Source: Bufo bufo (taxonomy: Eukaryota > Chordata > Amphibia > Anura > Bufonidae). From it: a DNA stretch of 64,000 bases. The notes under the pieces are model-generated. The model did not search any database. It was given only the letters and a program-made list of their open reading frames with translations, and was not told the DNA's origin. The stretch's first letter is position 1, and every line of letters starts with the position of its first letter. The stretch spans positions 148,619,917 through 148,683,916 of the forward strand of contig NC_053391.1 of assembly GCF_905171765.1 (NCBI RefSeq), given 5' to 3'. This document shows positions 46,487 through 57,829 of this stretch, piece by piece. A program made the translations under genes and the position numbers.

Positions 46487-49239
46487 GAATGAGGCTTCCG
46501 ATATAACTGCTTCCACAAAATACTAACTAAGGGGTTCGATATAACTTTTTTCACCAAATATTGATTGAGGCCTGCGATATACCTGCTTCCACAAAATGCT
46601 GATTAAGGGGTTTGATATACCTGCTTCCACAAAATATTTATTGAGGGCTGTGATATACCTGCTTCAACAATATACTGATTAAGGGGTTTGATATATCTGT
46701 TTGATCCAAATATTGATTGAGGCCTAGGAGATACCTGCTTCCACAAAATTATGATTAAGGGGTTTGATATACCTGCTTCTACAAAATATTGATTGAGGCC
46801 TGCGATATACCTGATTCCACAAAATTCCGATTAAGTGGTTTGATATACATGCTTCCACAAAATACTTATTGAGGGCTTCAATATACCTGCTTCCACAAAA
46901 TATTGATTAAGGGGTTTCGATATACCTGTTTGAACCAAATATTGATTGAGGCCTACGATATACCTACTTCCACAAAATTCTGAGTAAAGGGTTTGATATA
47001 ACAGCTTCCACAAAATATTGATTGATGGCTGCAATATACCTGCTTCCACAAAATACTGAAGAAGGGGTTTGATATACCTGCTTCCACAAAATATTGATTG
47101 AGGGCTGCGATATACCTGCTTTAACAAAATACTGACTAAGGGGTTCGATATACCTGTTTCTACAAAATTTTAAGGCCCACGATATACCTGCTTCCACAAA
47201 ATATTGATTATAGGGTTCAAAATACCTGTTTCAACCAAATATTGATTGAGGGGTGCGATATACCTGCTTCCACAAAATTTTTATTAAGGAGTTCGATATA
47301 CATTTTTCCACCAAATATTGATTGAGGCCTTCGATATATCTTCTTCCACAAAATACTGATTAATGGGTTAATTATACCTTTTTTCACCAAATATTGATAA
47401 AGGACTACGATATACCTGCTTCTACAAAATACTGATTAAGGTGTTTGATATTCCTGCTTCCAGAAAATATTGATTGAGGCCTATGATATACCTTCTTCCA
47501 GAAAATTCCGATTTAGAGGTTCGATATACCTGTTTCCACCAAATATTGATTGAGGCCTGTGATATACCTGCTTCTACAAAATACAGATTAAGGGATTTGA
47601 TATTGCTGCTTCCACAAAATACTTATTGAGGGCTTCAATATACCTGCTTCCACAAAATAATGATTAAGGAGTTCGATATACCTGTTTCTTCCAAATATTG
47701 ATTGAGGCCTACGATATACCTGCTTTCACATAACACTGATTAAGGGGTTTGATATACCTACTTCAACAAAATATTTTTTGAGGGCTGCAATATACTTACT
47801 TCCACAAAATTCTTATTAAGGCTTTTGATATAATTGTTTCCACCAAATATTGATTGAGGCCTGCAATTTAACAGCTTTCAGAAAATATTGATTGAGGGCT
47901 ACGATATACCTGCTTCAAAAAAATAATGTTCAAGGGGTTCGTTATACCTGTTTCTACCAAAAATTGATTGAGGCCAACAATATACCTGCTTCCACAAAAT
48001 ACCTATTAAGGGGTTCCAAATACCTGTTTAAACAAATATTGATTGAGGGGTGCAATATACCTGCTTCGACAAAATACTGATTGACGTGTTTGATATACCT
48101 GCTTCCAATAAATATTGATTGAGGCGTACAATATACCTGCTAACACAAAATATCGATTAAGGAATTCGTCATACCTGTTTACACCAAATATTGATTGAGG
48201 CCTGCGATATACCTGCTTCCACAAAATACTGATTAAGGGGTTTGAAAAGCCTGCTTCCACAAGATAGTTATTGAGGGCTACAATAAACCTGATTCCACAA
48301 AATACTGATTAAGGGATTCGATATACCTATTTCCGCCAAATATTGACTGAGGGCTGCGATATACCTATTTCCACAAAATACTGATGATGGGGTTCGATAT
48401 ACCTGTTTTAACCAAATATTGATTGAGGCCTACGATATACCTGCTTCCACAGAATATTGATTAAGGGGTTTAATATACCTGCCTCCACAAAATACTGATT
48501 GAGGGCTACAATATGTCTGCTTATACAAAATTATGATTAACGTGTTTGATATACCTGTTTACAACAAATATTGATTGAGGCATGCGATATACCTGCTTCC
48601 ACAAAATTCTTATTAAGGGTTTTGATATACATGCTTCCACAAAATTTTGATTGAGGGCTGCAATATGCCTACATCCACAAAATTCTGATTAAGGCGTTCG
48701 ATATACCTGTTTCCACCAAATATTGATTGAGGCCTACGATATACCTGCTTCCACAGAATAATGATTAAGGGGTTTGATATACCTGCCTCCACAAAATACT
48801 GATTGAGGGCTACAATATGTCTGCTTATACAAAATTATGATTAAGGGGTTCGATATATAACTGTTTACAACAAATATTGATTGAGGCATGCGATATACCT
48901 GCTTCCACAAAACACTGATTAAGGGTTTTGATATACCTACATCCACAAAATTCTGATTAAGGCGTTCGATATACCTGTTTCCACCAAATATTGATTGAGG
49001 CCTACGATATACCTGCTTCCACAAAATAACGATTAAGGTGTTTGATATACCTGTTTCAACCAAATATTGATCGAAGGGTGGGATATACCTGCTTCCACAA
49101 AATACTGATTGAGGTGTTTGATATACCTACTTCTACCAAATATTGATTGAGGACTATGATATACCTGGTTCTACAAAATCCTGATTAAGGGGTTTAATAT
49201 ACCTGTTTCCACTATATATTGATTGAGGAAAGCGATATA

Positions 49240-49450
49240 CAGTGGGGGAAATAATTATTTGACCCCTCACTGATTTTGTAAGTTTGTCCAATGACAAAGA
49301 AATGAAAAGTCTCAGAACAGTATCATTTCAATGGTAGGTTTATTGTAACAGTGGCAGATAGCACATCAAAAGGAAAATCGAAAAAATAACTTTAAATAAA
49401 AGATAGCAACTGATTTGCATTTCATTGAGTGAAATAAGTATTTGAACCCT
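49240..49450. repeat. Terminal inverted repeat of the Tc1-like element (left)
   Basis: Mirrors 50642-50853 with few differences. It contains outer gggggaaataattatttgac and inner gtgaaataagtatttgaacc segments that resemble each other, so it may hold the paired transposase-binding sites of an IR/DR-type end. That reading is inference. Confidence 0.8.
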
Positions 49451-49465
49451 CTAACAAAAAAAGAC

Positions 49466-50488
49466 TTAATACTTGGTGGAAAAACCCTTGTTTGCAAGCA
49501 CAGAGGTCAAACGTTTCTTGTAATTGATGACCAAGTTTGCGCACATTTTAGGAGGAATGTTGGTCCACTCCTCTTTGCAGATCATCTCTAAATCCCTAAG
49601 GTTTCGAGGCTGTCTCTGTGCAACTCTGAGCTTGAGCTCCCTCCATAGGTTTTCGATTGGATTAAGGTCCGGAGACTGACTAGGCCACTCCATGACCTTA
49701 ATGTGCTTCTTCTTGAGCCACTCCTTTGTTGCCTTTGCTGTATGTTTTGGGTCATTGTCGTGCTGGAACACCCATCCACGACCCATTTTCAGTTTCCTGG
49801 CAGAGGGAAGGAGGTTGTCGCTCAGGATTTCACGATACATGGCTCCGTCCATTTTCCCGTTTATGCGAATAAGTTGTCCTGTGCCCTTAGCAGAAAAACA
49901 CCCCCAAAGCAAAATGTTTCCACCCCCATGCTTGACGGTGGGGACGGTGTTTTGGGGGTCATAGGCAGCATTTTTCTTCCTCCAAACACAGCGAGTTGAG
50001 TTAATGCCAAAGAGCTCTATTTTGGTCTCATCAGACCACAGCACCTTCTCCCAGTCACTCTCTGAATCATTCAGGTGTTCATTGGCAAACTTCAGATGGG
50101 CCTGCACATGTGCCTTCCTGAGCAGGGGGACCTTGCGAGCCCTGCAGGATTTTAATCCATTGCGGTGTAATGTGTTTCCAATGGTTTTCTTGGTGACTGT
50201 GGTCCCTGCTAATTTGAGGTCATTAACTAACTCCTCCCGTGTAGTTCTAGGATGCTTTTTCACCTTTCTCAGAACCATTGACACCCCACGAGGTGAGATC
50301 TTGCGTGGAGCCCCAGAGCGAGGTCGATTGATGGTCATTTTGTGCTCCTTCCATTTTCGAACAATCGCACCAACAGTTGTCACCTTCTCTCCCAGCTTCT
50401 TGCTAATGGTTTTGTAGCCCATTCCAGCCTTGTGCAGGTCTACAATTTTGTCTCTGACATCCTTGGACAGCTCTTTGGTCTTTCCCAT
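49466..50488 (-). CDS. Tc1-like transposase, intact, 340 residues
   Basis: This enzyme would cut the element at its ends and reinsert it at TA sites in the nucleus. The N-terminus ([20 protein letters not shown]) starts a paired-like domain with two helix-turn-helix units (about residues 1-115), joined by the RPRSGAPRK linker at about 55-63. The catalytic domain has [11 protein letters not shown] (D153), a glycine-rich [13 protein letters not shown] (about 186-198), [10 protein letters not shown] (D244) and SPDLNPIEN (E279), giving a D-34-E spacing as in Sleeping Beauty-type enzymes. The C-terminus is KGFSTKY. There are no stops or shifts, and the length is normal for the family. The start is the first ATG, as in relatives. 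Activity is not shown by sequence alone. Confidence 0.95.
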   Translation of the reverse strand: MGKTKELSKDVRDKIVDLHKAGMGYKTISKKLGEKVTTVGAIVRKWKEHKMTINRPRSGAPRKISPRGVSMVLRKVKKHPRTTREELVNDLKLAGTTVTKKTIGNTLHRNGLKSCRARKVPLLRKAHVQAHLKFANEHLNDSESDWEKVLWSDETKIELFGINSTRCVWRKKNAAYDPQNTVPTVKHGGGNILLWGCFSAKGTGQLIRINGKMDGAMYREILSDNLLPSARKLKMGRGWVFQHDNDPKHTAKATKEWLKKKHIKVMEWPSQSPDLNPIENLWRELKLRVAQRQPRNLRDLEMICKEEWTNIPPKMCANLVINYKKRLTSVLANKGFSTKY

Positions 50489-50641
50489 GTTGGAGAGTTT
50501 GGAGTCTGCTTGATTGATTGATTCTGTGGACAGGTGTCTTTTATACAGGTGACTAGTTAAGACAGGTGTCCTTAATGAGGGTGACTAATTGAGTAGAAGT
50601 GTCTAACCACTCTGTGGGAGCCAGAACTCTTAATGGTTGGT

Positions 50642-50853
50642 AGGGGTTCAAATACTTATTTCACTCAATGAAATGCAAATCAGTTGCTATCTTTTATTTA
50701 AAGTTTTTTTTTCGATTTTCCTTTTGATGTGCTATCTGCCACTGTTACAATAAACCTACCATTGAAATGATACTGTTCTGAGACTTTTCATTTCTTTGTC
50801 ATTGGACAAACTTACAAAATCAGTGAGGGGTCAAATAATTATTTCCCCCACTG
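50642..50853. repeat. Terminal inverted repeat of the Tc1-like element (right)
   Basis: Inverse of 49240-49450. It lies about 150 bp upstream of the transposase ATG (in minus orientation), so the promoter must lie within or next to this repeat. Confidence 0.8.
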
Positions 50854-51503
50854 TACCTGCTTCTACAAAATACTGATTAAGAGGTATGATACATCTGCTT
50901 CCACAAAATATTGATTGAGGGCTGCGATATACCTGCTTCCTTAAAATACTGCTTAAGGTGTTCGATATACCTGTTTCTACCAAATATTGATTGGGCCTAC
51001 GATATACCTGCTTCCACAAAATAATGATTAAGGGGTTCGATATACCTGTTTCTTCCAAATATTGATTGAGGCCTACGATATACCTGCTTCCACATAATAC
51101 TGATTAAGGGGATCGATATGTCTGCTTCCACAAAATATTGATTGAGGCCTGCGATATACCTGCTTCCACAAAATACTGATTAAGAGGTTTGATATACCTA
51201 CTTCCACAAAATATTGATTGAGGGCTGCAATATACTTACTTCCACAAAATTCTTATTAAGGCTTTTGATATACCTGTTTCCACCAAATATTGATTGAGGC
51301 CTGCGATTTAACAGCTTTCACAAAATATTGATTGAGGGCTACGATATACCTGCTTAAAAAAAATAATGTTCAAGGGGTTTGATATACCTGCTTCTACCAA
51401 AAATTGATTGAGGCCAACAATATACCTGTTTCCACAAAATACAGATTAAGGGGTTCCAAATACCTGTTTAAACAAATATTGATTGAGGGGTGCAATATAC
51501 CTG

Positions 51504-52150
51504 TAATGACCGGCGTCACGCACAGGGAGGGAAAAGGGAAAGCCCTGCCCAAGGGAGAGGGAAAGGTGGTGACCCCTGACTCACCTTGCGGCTGGCACCT
51601 GACTGCCCTGACGTCCCTAGATGGGTTCCTCACCCGTGCGGCGATCACGTGCCTAAACCCTGGCTTTCCCTAAAATGAGCCCTAGATAGTGAACGGGCAG
51701 GTGGGATCGCTAGTCCGCACCACTGACACTAAGAGGGAAACACCAGGGAGAGGACAGACAATACAGACAAACACATACACCCAGGTGGGCGACCACAGCA
51801 GACCACAAAGGTCCAACAGGGATCCGGAGGGTAGCGTTCTGGACCAACAACCAGAGAACGCAGCAACACAGCTCCAGAGGGTCAGAATAGATGTCCAGGC
51901 AGGGAGCTCTATATCTGGCAACCAGAGAAGTGTGAGAGGGGAATATAAGGAGGTTGGGAGTGCTGGACAAGGAACAGCTGAGGAGAAGGAGCTACGGATC
52001 CCTGAGTGAGCCAAAAGGGTTTGCAAAGCAAACCCAGAAAGCTACCATAAGGAAACAGCCCTATCTTACATAGAGCGCACAGCCAACCGCTGCGACTTCC
52101 TGACCCCGGGTATAACGGAGTCAGGCGTGGTTCTTGACACCCTCGTGATA
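51504..52150. mobile_element. Unclassified 647-bp insertion in the satellite
   Basis: The satellite phrase atacctg is repeated on both sides (51497-51503 and 52151-52157), a 7-bp exact duplication. The insert begins taatgaccggcgtcacgc and ends gacaccctcgtgata. It has no clear inverted ends, no poly(A) and no coding sequence, and its GC content is higher than the satellite. It could be a solo LTR with altered ends or a non-autonomous DNA element. Confidence 0.7.
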
Positions 52151-52782
52151 ATACCTGCTTCGACAAAATACTGATTGAGGTGTTTGATATACCTGCTTCC
52201 AATAAATATTGATTGAGGCGTACAATATACCTGCTTCCACAAAATATCGATTAAGGGTTTCGATATACTTGTTTCACCAAATATTGATAGAGGCCTGTGA
52301 GATACCTGCTTCCACAAAATATTGATTAAGGAATTTGTCATACCTGTTTACACCAAATATTGATTGAGGCCTGCGATATACCTGCTTCCACAAAATACTG
52401 ATTAAGGGGTTTGAAAAGCCTGCTTCCACGAGATAGTTATTGAGGGCTACAATAAACCTGATTCCACAAAATACTGATTAAGGGATTCGATATACCTATT
52501 TCCACCAAATATTGACTGAGGACTACGATATACATGCTTCCACAAAATATTGTTTAAGGAGTTTGAAATACCTGCTTCCACCAAATATTGATTAAGGGCT
52601 GCGATATACCTATTTCCACAAAATACTGATGATGGGGTTCGATATACCTGCTTTAACCAAATATTGATTGAGGCCTACGATATACCTGCTTCCACAGAAT
52701 ATTGATTAAGGGGTTTGATATACCTGCCTCCACAAAATACTGATTGAGGGCTACAATATGTCTGATTATACAAAATTATGAT

Positions 52783-54851
52783 TAAGGCCTCCTGCACACG
52801 AACGTATTTTTTTGCGGTCCGCAAAAACGGGTCCCGTTTTTCCGTGATCCGTGACCGTTTTTTCGTCCGTGGGTCTTCCTTGATTTTTGGAGGATCCACG
52901 GACATGAAAAAAAAGTCGTTTTGGTGTCCCCCTGGCCGTGCGGAGCCAAACGGATCCGTCCTGAATTACAATGCAAGTCAATGGGGACGGATCCGTTTGA
53001 CGTTTACACAATATGGTGCCATTTCAAACGGATCCGTCCCCATTGACTTTCAATGTAAAGTCTGGAGTCCCTTTTATACCATCGGATCGGAGTTTTCTCC
53101 AATCCGATGGTATATTTTAACTTGAAGCGTCCCCATCACCATGGGAACGCCTCTATGTTAGAATATACTGTCGGATATGAGTTAGATCGTGAAACCTCAT
53201 TTACGACAGTATATTCTAACAGAGAGGCGTTCCCATGGTGATGGGGACGCTTCTAGTTAGAATATACTACAAACTGTGTACATGACTGCCCCCTGCTGCC
53301 TAGCAGCATCCGATCTCTTACAGGGGGCTGTGATCAGCACAATTAACCCTTCAGGTGCCGCACCTGAAGGGGTTAATTGTACTATCATATCCCCCTGTAA
53401 GAGATCAGGGCTGCCAGGCAGCAGGGGGCAGACCCCCCCCCCCCTCCCCAGTTTGAATATCATTGGTGGCCAGTGCGGCCCCCCCCCTTCCTCTATTGTA
53501 ATAATTCCTTGGTGGCACAGTGTGCGCCCCCCCGCCCCCCCCTTCCTCCCTCTATTGTAATAAATCGTTGGTGGCACAGTGTGCGCCCCCCCCCCCCTTC
53601 CTCCCTCTATTGTAATCGTTGGTGTGCGCCCCCCATTGGCCCCCCTCCCTCTATAGCATTAACAACATTGGTGGCCAGTGTGCGGCCTCCCATCTACCCC
53701 CACCCCCCCCCGATCATTGGTGGCAGCGGGTTACTAGCAATAGTACAATAGTAAAAGATTCATACTTACCTGGGAGCTGCGATGTCTGCTTCCGGCCGGG
53801 AGCTCCTCCTACTGGTAAGTGACAGTTCATTTAGCAATGACACTTACCAGTAGGTGGAGCTCCCGGCCGGACACGAACATCGCAGCAGCCGGTAAGTATG
53901 AATCTTCTACTATTGTACTATTGCTAAGTAACCATGGCAACCAGCGTCCTGGTTGCCATGGTTACCGATCGGAGCCCCAGCGATTAAACTGGGACTCCGA
54001 TCGGAACTCCGCTGCCACCAATGATGGGGGGGGGGAGATGGGAGGCCGCACACTGGCCACCAATGTTGTTAATGCTATAGAGGGAGGGGGGGGGCGATGG
54101 GGGGCGCACACTGTGCCACCAACGAATTATTACAATAGAGGGAGGGAGGGGGGGGGGGGGCGCACACTGTGCCACCAACGAATAATTACAATAGAGGGAG
54201 GGGGGGGGCCGCACTGGCCACTAATGATATTTAAACTGGGGAGGGGGGGAGGGTCTGCCCCCTGCTGCCTGGCAGCCCTGATCTCTTACAGGGGGCCGTG
54301 ATCAGCACAATTAACCCCTTCAGGTGCCGCACCTGAAGGGGTTAATTGTGCTGATCACGGCCCCCTGTAAGAGATCGGGTGCTGCCAGGCAGCAGGGGGC
54401 AGTCTTGTACAAAGTTTGTAGTGTATTCTAACTAGAAGCGTCCCCATCACCATGGGAACGCTTCTGTGTTAGAATATACTGTCGGTTCTGAGTTTTCACG
54501 AAGTGAAAACTCAGCTTTGAAAAAGCTTTTATACAGACGGATCTTCGGATCCGTCTGTATAAAAACTAACCTACAGCCACGATCACGGACACGGATGCCA
54601 ATTTTGTGTGCATCCGTGTTCTTTTACGGACCCATTGACTTGAATGGGTCCGTGAACCGTTGGCCGTGAAAAAAATAGGACAGGTCATATTTTTTTCACG
54701 GCCAGGAAACACGGATCACGGATGCGGCTGCAAAACGGTGCATTTTCCAATTTTTCCACGGACCCATTGAAAGTCAATGGGTCCGCTAAAAAAAGCGGAA
54801 AACGGCACAACGGCCACGGGTGCACACAACGGTCGTGTGCAGGAGGCCTAA
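52783..54851. mobile_element. Harbinger-like non-autonomous element, 2.06-kb palindrome
   Basis: TAA on each side (52783-52785 and 54849-54851) flanks GGCCTCCTGCACACGA and its inverse TCGTGTGCAGGAGGCC; the empty satellite site gattaaggggtt is known. A 3-bp TWA target is the PIF/Harbinger signature. The whole element is an imperfect palindrome: matching blocks lie on both arms (cgtccccatcaccatgggaa, ccctgctgcc..gcagc, gcaccttgaagg-type, poly-C against poly-G tracts at 53430-53640 and 54010-54250). The centre is near 53831, close to the midpoint 53817. No transposase is encoded. Confidence 0.85.
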
Positions 54852-56557
54852 GGGGTTCGATATACCTGTTTACAACAAATATTGATTGAGGCATGCGATA
54901 TACCTGCTTCCACAAAATTCTAAATAAGGGTTTTGATATACATGCTTCCACAAAATTTTGATTGAGGGCTGCAATATACCTACATCCACTAAATTCTGAT
55001 TAAGGCGTTCGATATACCTGTTTCCACCAAATATTGATTGAGGCCTACGATATACCTGCTTCCACAGAATATTGATTAAGGGGTTTGATATACCTGCCTC
55101 CACAAAATACTGATTGAGGGCTACAATATGTCTGCTTATACAAAATTATGATTAAGGGGTTCGATATACCTGTTTACAACAAATATTGATTGAGGCATGC
55201 GATATACCTGCTTCCACAAAACACTGATTAAGGGTTATGATATACCTACATCCACAAAATTCTGATTAAGGAGTTCGATATATCTGTTTCCACCAAATAT
55301 TGATTGAGGCCTACGATATACCTGCTTCCACAAAATAACGATTAAGGTGTTTGATATACCTGTTTCAACCAAATATTGATTGAAGGGTGGGCTATACCTG
55401 CTTCCACAAAATACTGATTGAGGTGTTCGATATACCTACTTCTACCAAATATTGATTGAGGATTATGATATACCTGCTTCTACAAAATCCTGATTAAGGG
55501 GTTTAATATACCTCTTTCCACTATATATTGAATGAGGGCTGCGATATACCTGCTTCTACAAAATACTGATTAAGAGGTATGATACACCTGCTTCCACAAA
55601 ATATTGATTGAGGGCTGCGATATAACTGCTTCCTTAAAATACTGCTTAAGGTGTTCGATATACCTGTTTCTACCAAATATTGATTGAGGACTACGATATA
55701 CCTGCTTCCACAAAATAATGATTAAGGGGTTCGATATACCTGTTTCTTCCAAATATTGATTGAGGCCTACGATATACCTGCTTCCACAAAATACTGATTA
55801 AGGGGTTTGATATACCTACTTCCACAAAATATTGATTGAAGGCTGCAATATTCTTACTTCCACAAAATTCTTATTAAGGCTTTTGATATACCTGTTTCCA
55901 CCAAATATTGATTGAGGCCTGCGATTTAACAGCTTTCACAAAATATTGATTGAGGGCTACGATATACCTGCTTCAAAAAAATAATGTTCAAGGGGTTATA
56001 TATACCTGTTTCTACCAAAAATTGATTGAGGCCAACAATATACCTGCTTCCACAAAATACTGATTAAGGGGTTCCAAATACCTGTTTAACCACCTCCGGA
56101 CAGCCTAACGCAGGATCGCGTTCCGGAGGTGGCAGCCCTGCGCAGAGTCACGCATATATGCGTCATCTCGCGATGGGCGAGATTTCCTGTGAACGCGCAC
56201 ACACAGGCGCGCGCGCTCACAGGAACGGAAGGTAAGAGAGTTGATCTCCAGCCTGCCAGCGGCGATCGTTCGCTGGCAGGCTGGAGATGTGTTTTTTTTA
56301 ACCCCTAACAGGTATATTAGACGCTGTTTTGATAACAGCATCTAATATACCTGCTACCTGGTCCTCTGGTGGTCCCATTTGTTTGGATCGACCACCAGAG
56401 GACACAGGTAGCTCAGTAAAGTCCCACCAAGCACCACTACACTACACTACACCCCCCCCGTCACTTATTAACCCCTTATTAGCCCCTGATCACCCCATAT
56501 AGACTCCCTGATCACCCCCCTGTCATTGATCACCCCCCTGTCATTGATTACCCCCCT

Positions 56558-57735
56558 GTAAAGCTCCATTCAGATGTCCGCATGATTTTTACGGATCCAC
56601 TGATAGATGGATCAGATCCGCAAAACGCATCCGGACGTCTGAATGAAGCCTTACAGGGGCGTGATCAATGACTGTGGTTATCACCCCATATAGACTCCCT
56701 GATCACCCCCCCTGTCATTGATTACACCCCTGTCATTGATCAACCCCCTGTAAAGCTCCATTCAGACGTCCGCATGATTTTTACGGATGCACTGATAGAT
56801 GGATCCGATCCTCAAAACGCATCCGGACGTCTGAATGAAGCCTTACAGGGGCATGATCAATGACTGTGGTGATCACCCCATATAGACTCCCTGATCACCC
56901 CCCTGTAAAGCTCCATTCAGATGTCCGCATGATTTTTACGGATGCACTGATAGATGGATCCGATCCGCAAAACGCATCCGGACGTCTGAATGAAGCCTTA
57001 CAGGGGCATGATCAATGACTGTGGTGATCACCCCATATAGACTCCCTGATCACCCCCCTGTAAAGCTCCATTCAGATGTCCGCATGATTTTTACGGATGC
57101 ACTGATAGATGGATCCGATCCTCAAAACGCATCCGGACGTCTGAATGAAGCCTTACAGGGGCATGATCAATGACTGTGGTGATCACCCCATATAGACTCC
57201 CTGATCACCCCCCTGTAAAGCTCCATTCAGATGTCCGCATGATTTTTACGGATGCACTGATAGATGGATCCGATCCGCAAAACGCATCCGGACGTCTGAA
57301 TGAAGCCTTACAGGGGCATGATCAATGACTGTGGTGATCACCCCATATAGACTCCCTGATCACCCCCCTGTCATTGATCACCCCCCTGTAAAGCTCCATT
57401 CAGATGTCCGCATGATTTTTACGGATGCACTGATAGATGGATCCGATCCGCAAAACGCATCCGGACGTCTGAATGAAGCCTTACAGGGGCATGATCAATG
57501 ACTGTGGTGATCACCCCATATAGACTCCCTGATCACCCCCCTGTCATTGATCACCCCCCTGTAAAGCTCCATTCAGATGTCCGCATGATTTTTACGGATG
57601 CACTGATAGATGGATCCGATCCGCAAAACGCATCCGGACGTCTGAATGAAGCCTTACAGGGGCATGATCAATGACTGTGGTGATCACCCCATATAGACTC
57701 CCTGATCACCCCCCTGTCATTGATCAACCCCCCTG
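56558..57735. repeat. 154-173-bp tandem array, each unit with an inner inverted repeat
   Basis: Seven units begin gtaaagctccattcaga at about 56558, 56750, 56905, 57060, 57215, 57388 and 57561. Units of about 155 bp alternate with units of 173 bp and longer that carry extra cccctgtcattgatca copies. In every unit gtaaagctccattcagatgt pairs with the inverse segment cgtctgaatgaagccttac about 95 bp downstream, so the unit looks like a small MITE plus spacer that was amplified as one block. Confidence 0.9.
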
Positions 57736-57829
57736 TCATTGATCAACCCCCCTGTCATTGATCACCCCCCCTGTCATTGATCACCCCCCTGTCATTGATC
57801 CCCCCCCCCCCCCTCTGTAAGGCTCCATT

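Larger units (their letters stand above)
49238..50855 (-). mobile_element. Complete Tc1-like transposon in the satellite
   Basis: CAGTGGGGGAAATAATTATT starts at 49240 and its inverse ends at 50853. TA flanks on both sides are derived from the satellite phrase gataTAcctg. The terminal inverted repeats are about 210 bp each (49240-49450 and 50642-50853) and nearly identical, down to the inner caaatacttatttcactcaa segment. The transposase gene inside is intact. Length is 1614 bp, typical for Tc1. Confidence 0.96.
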
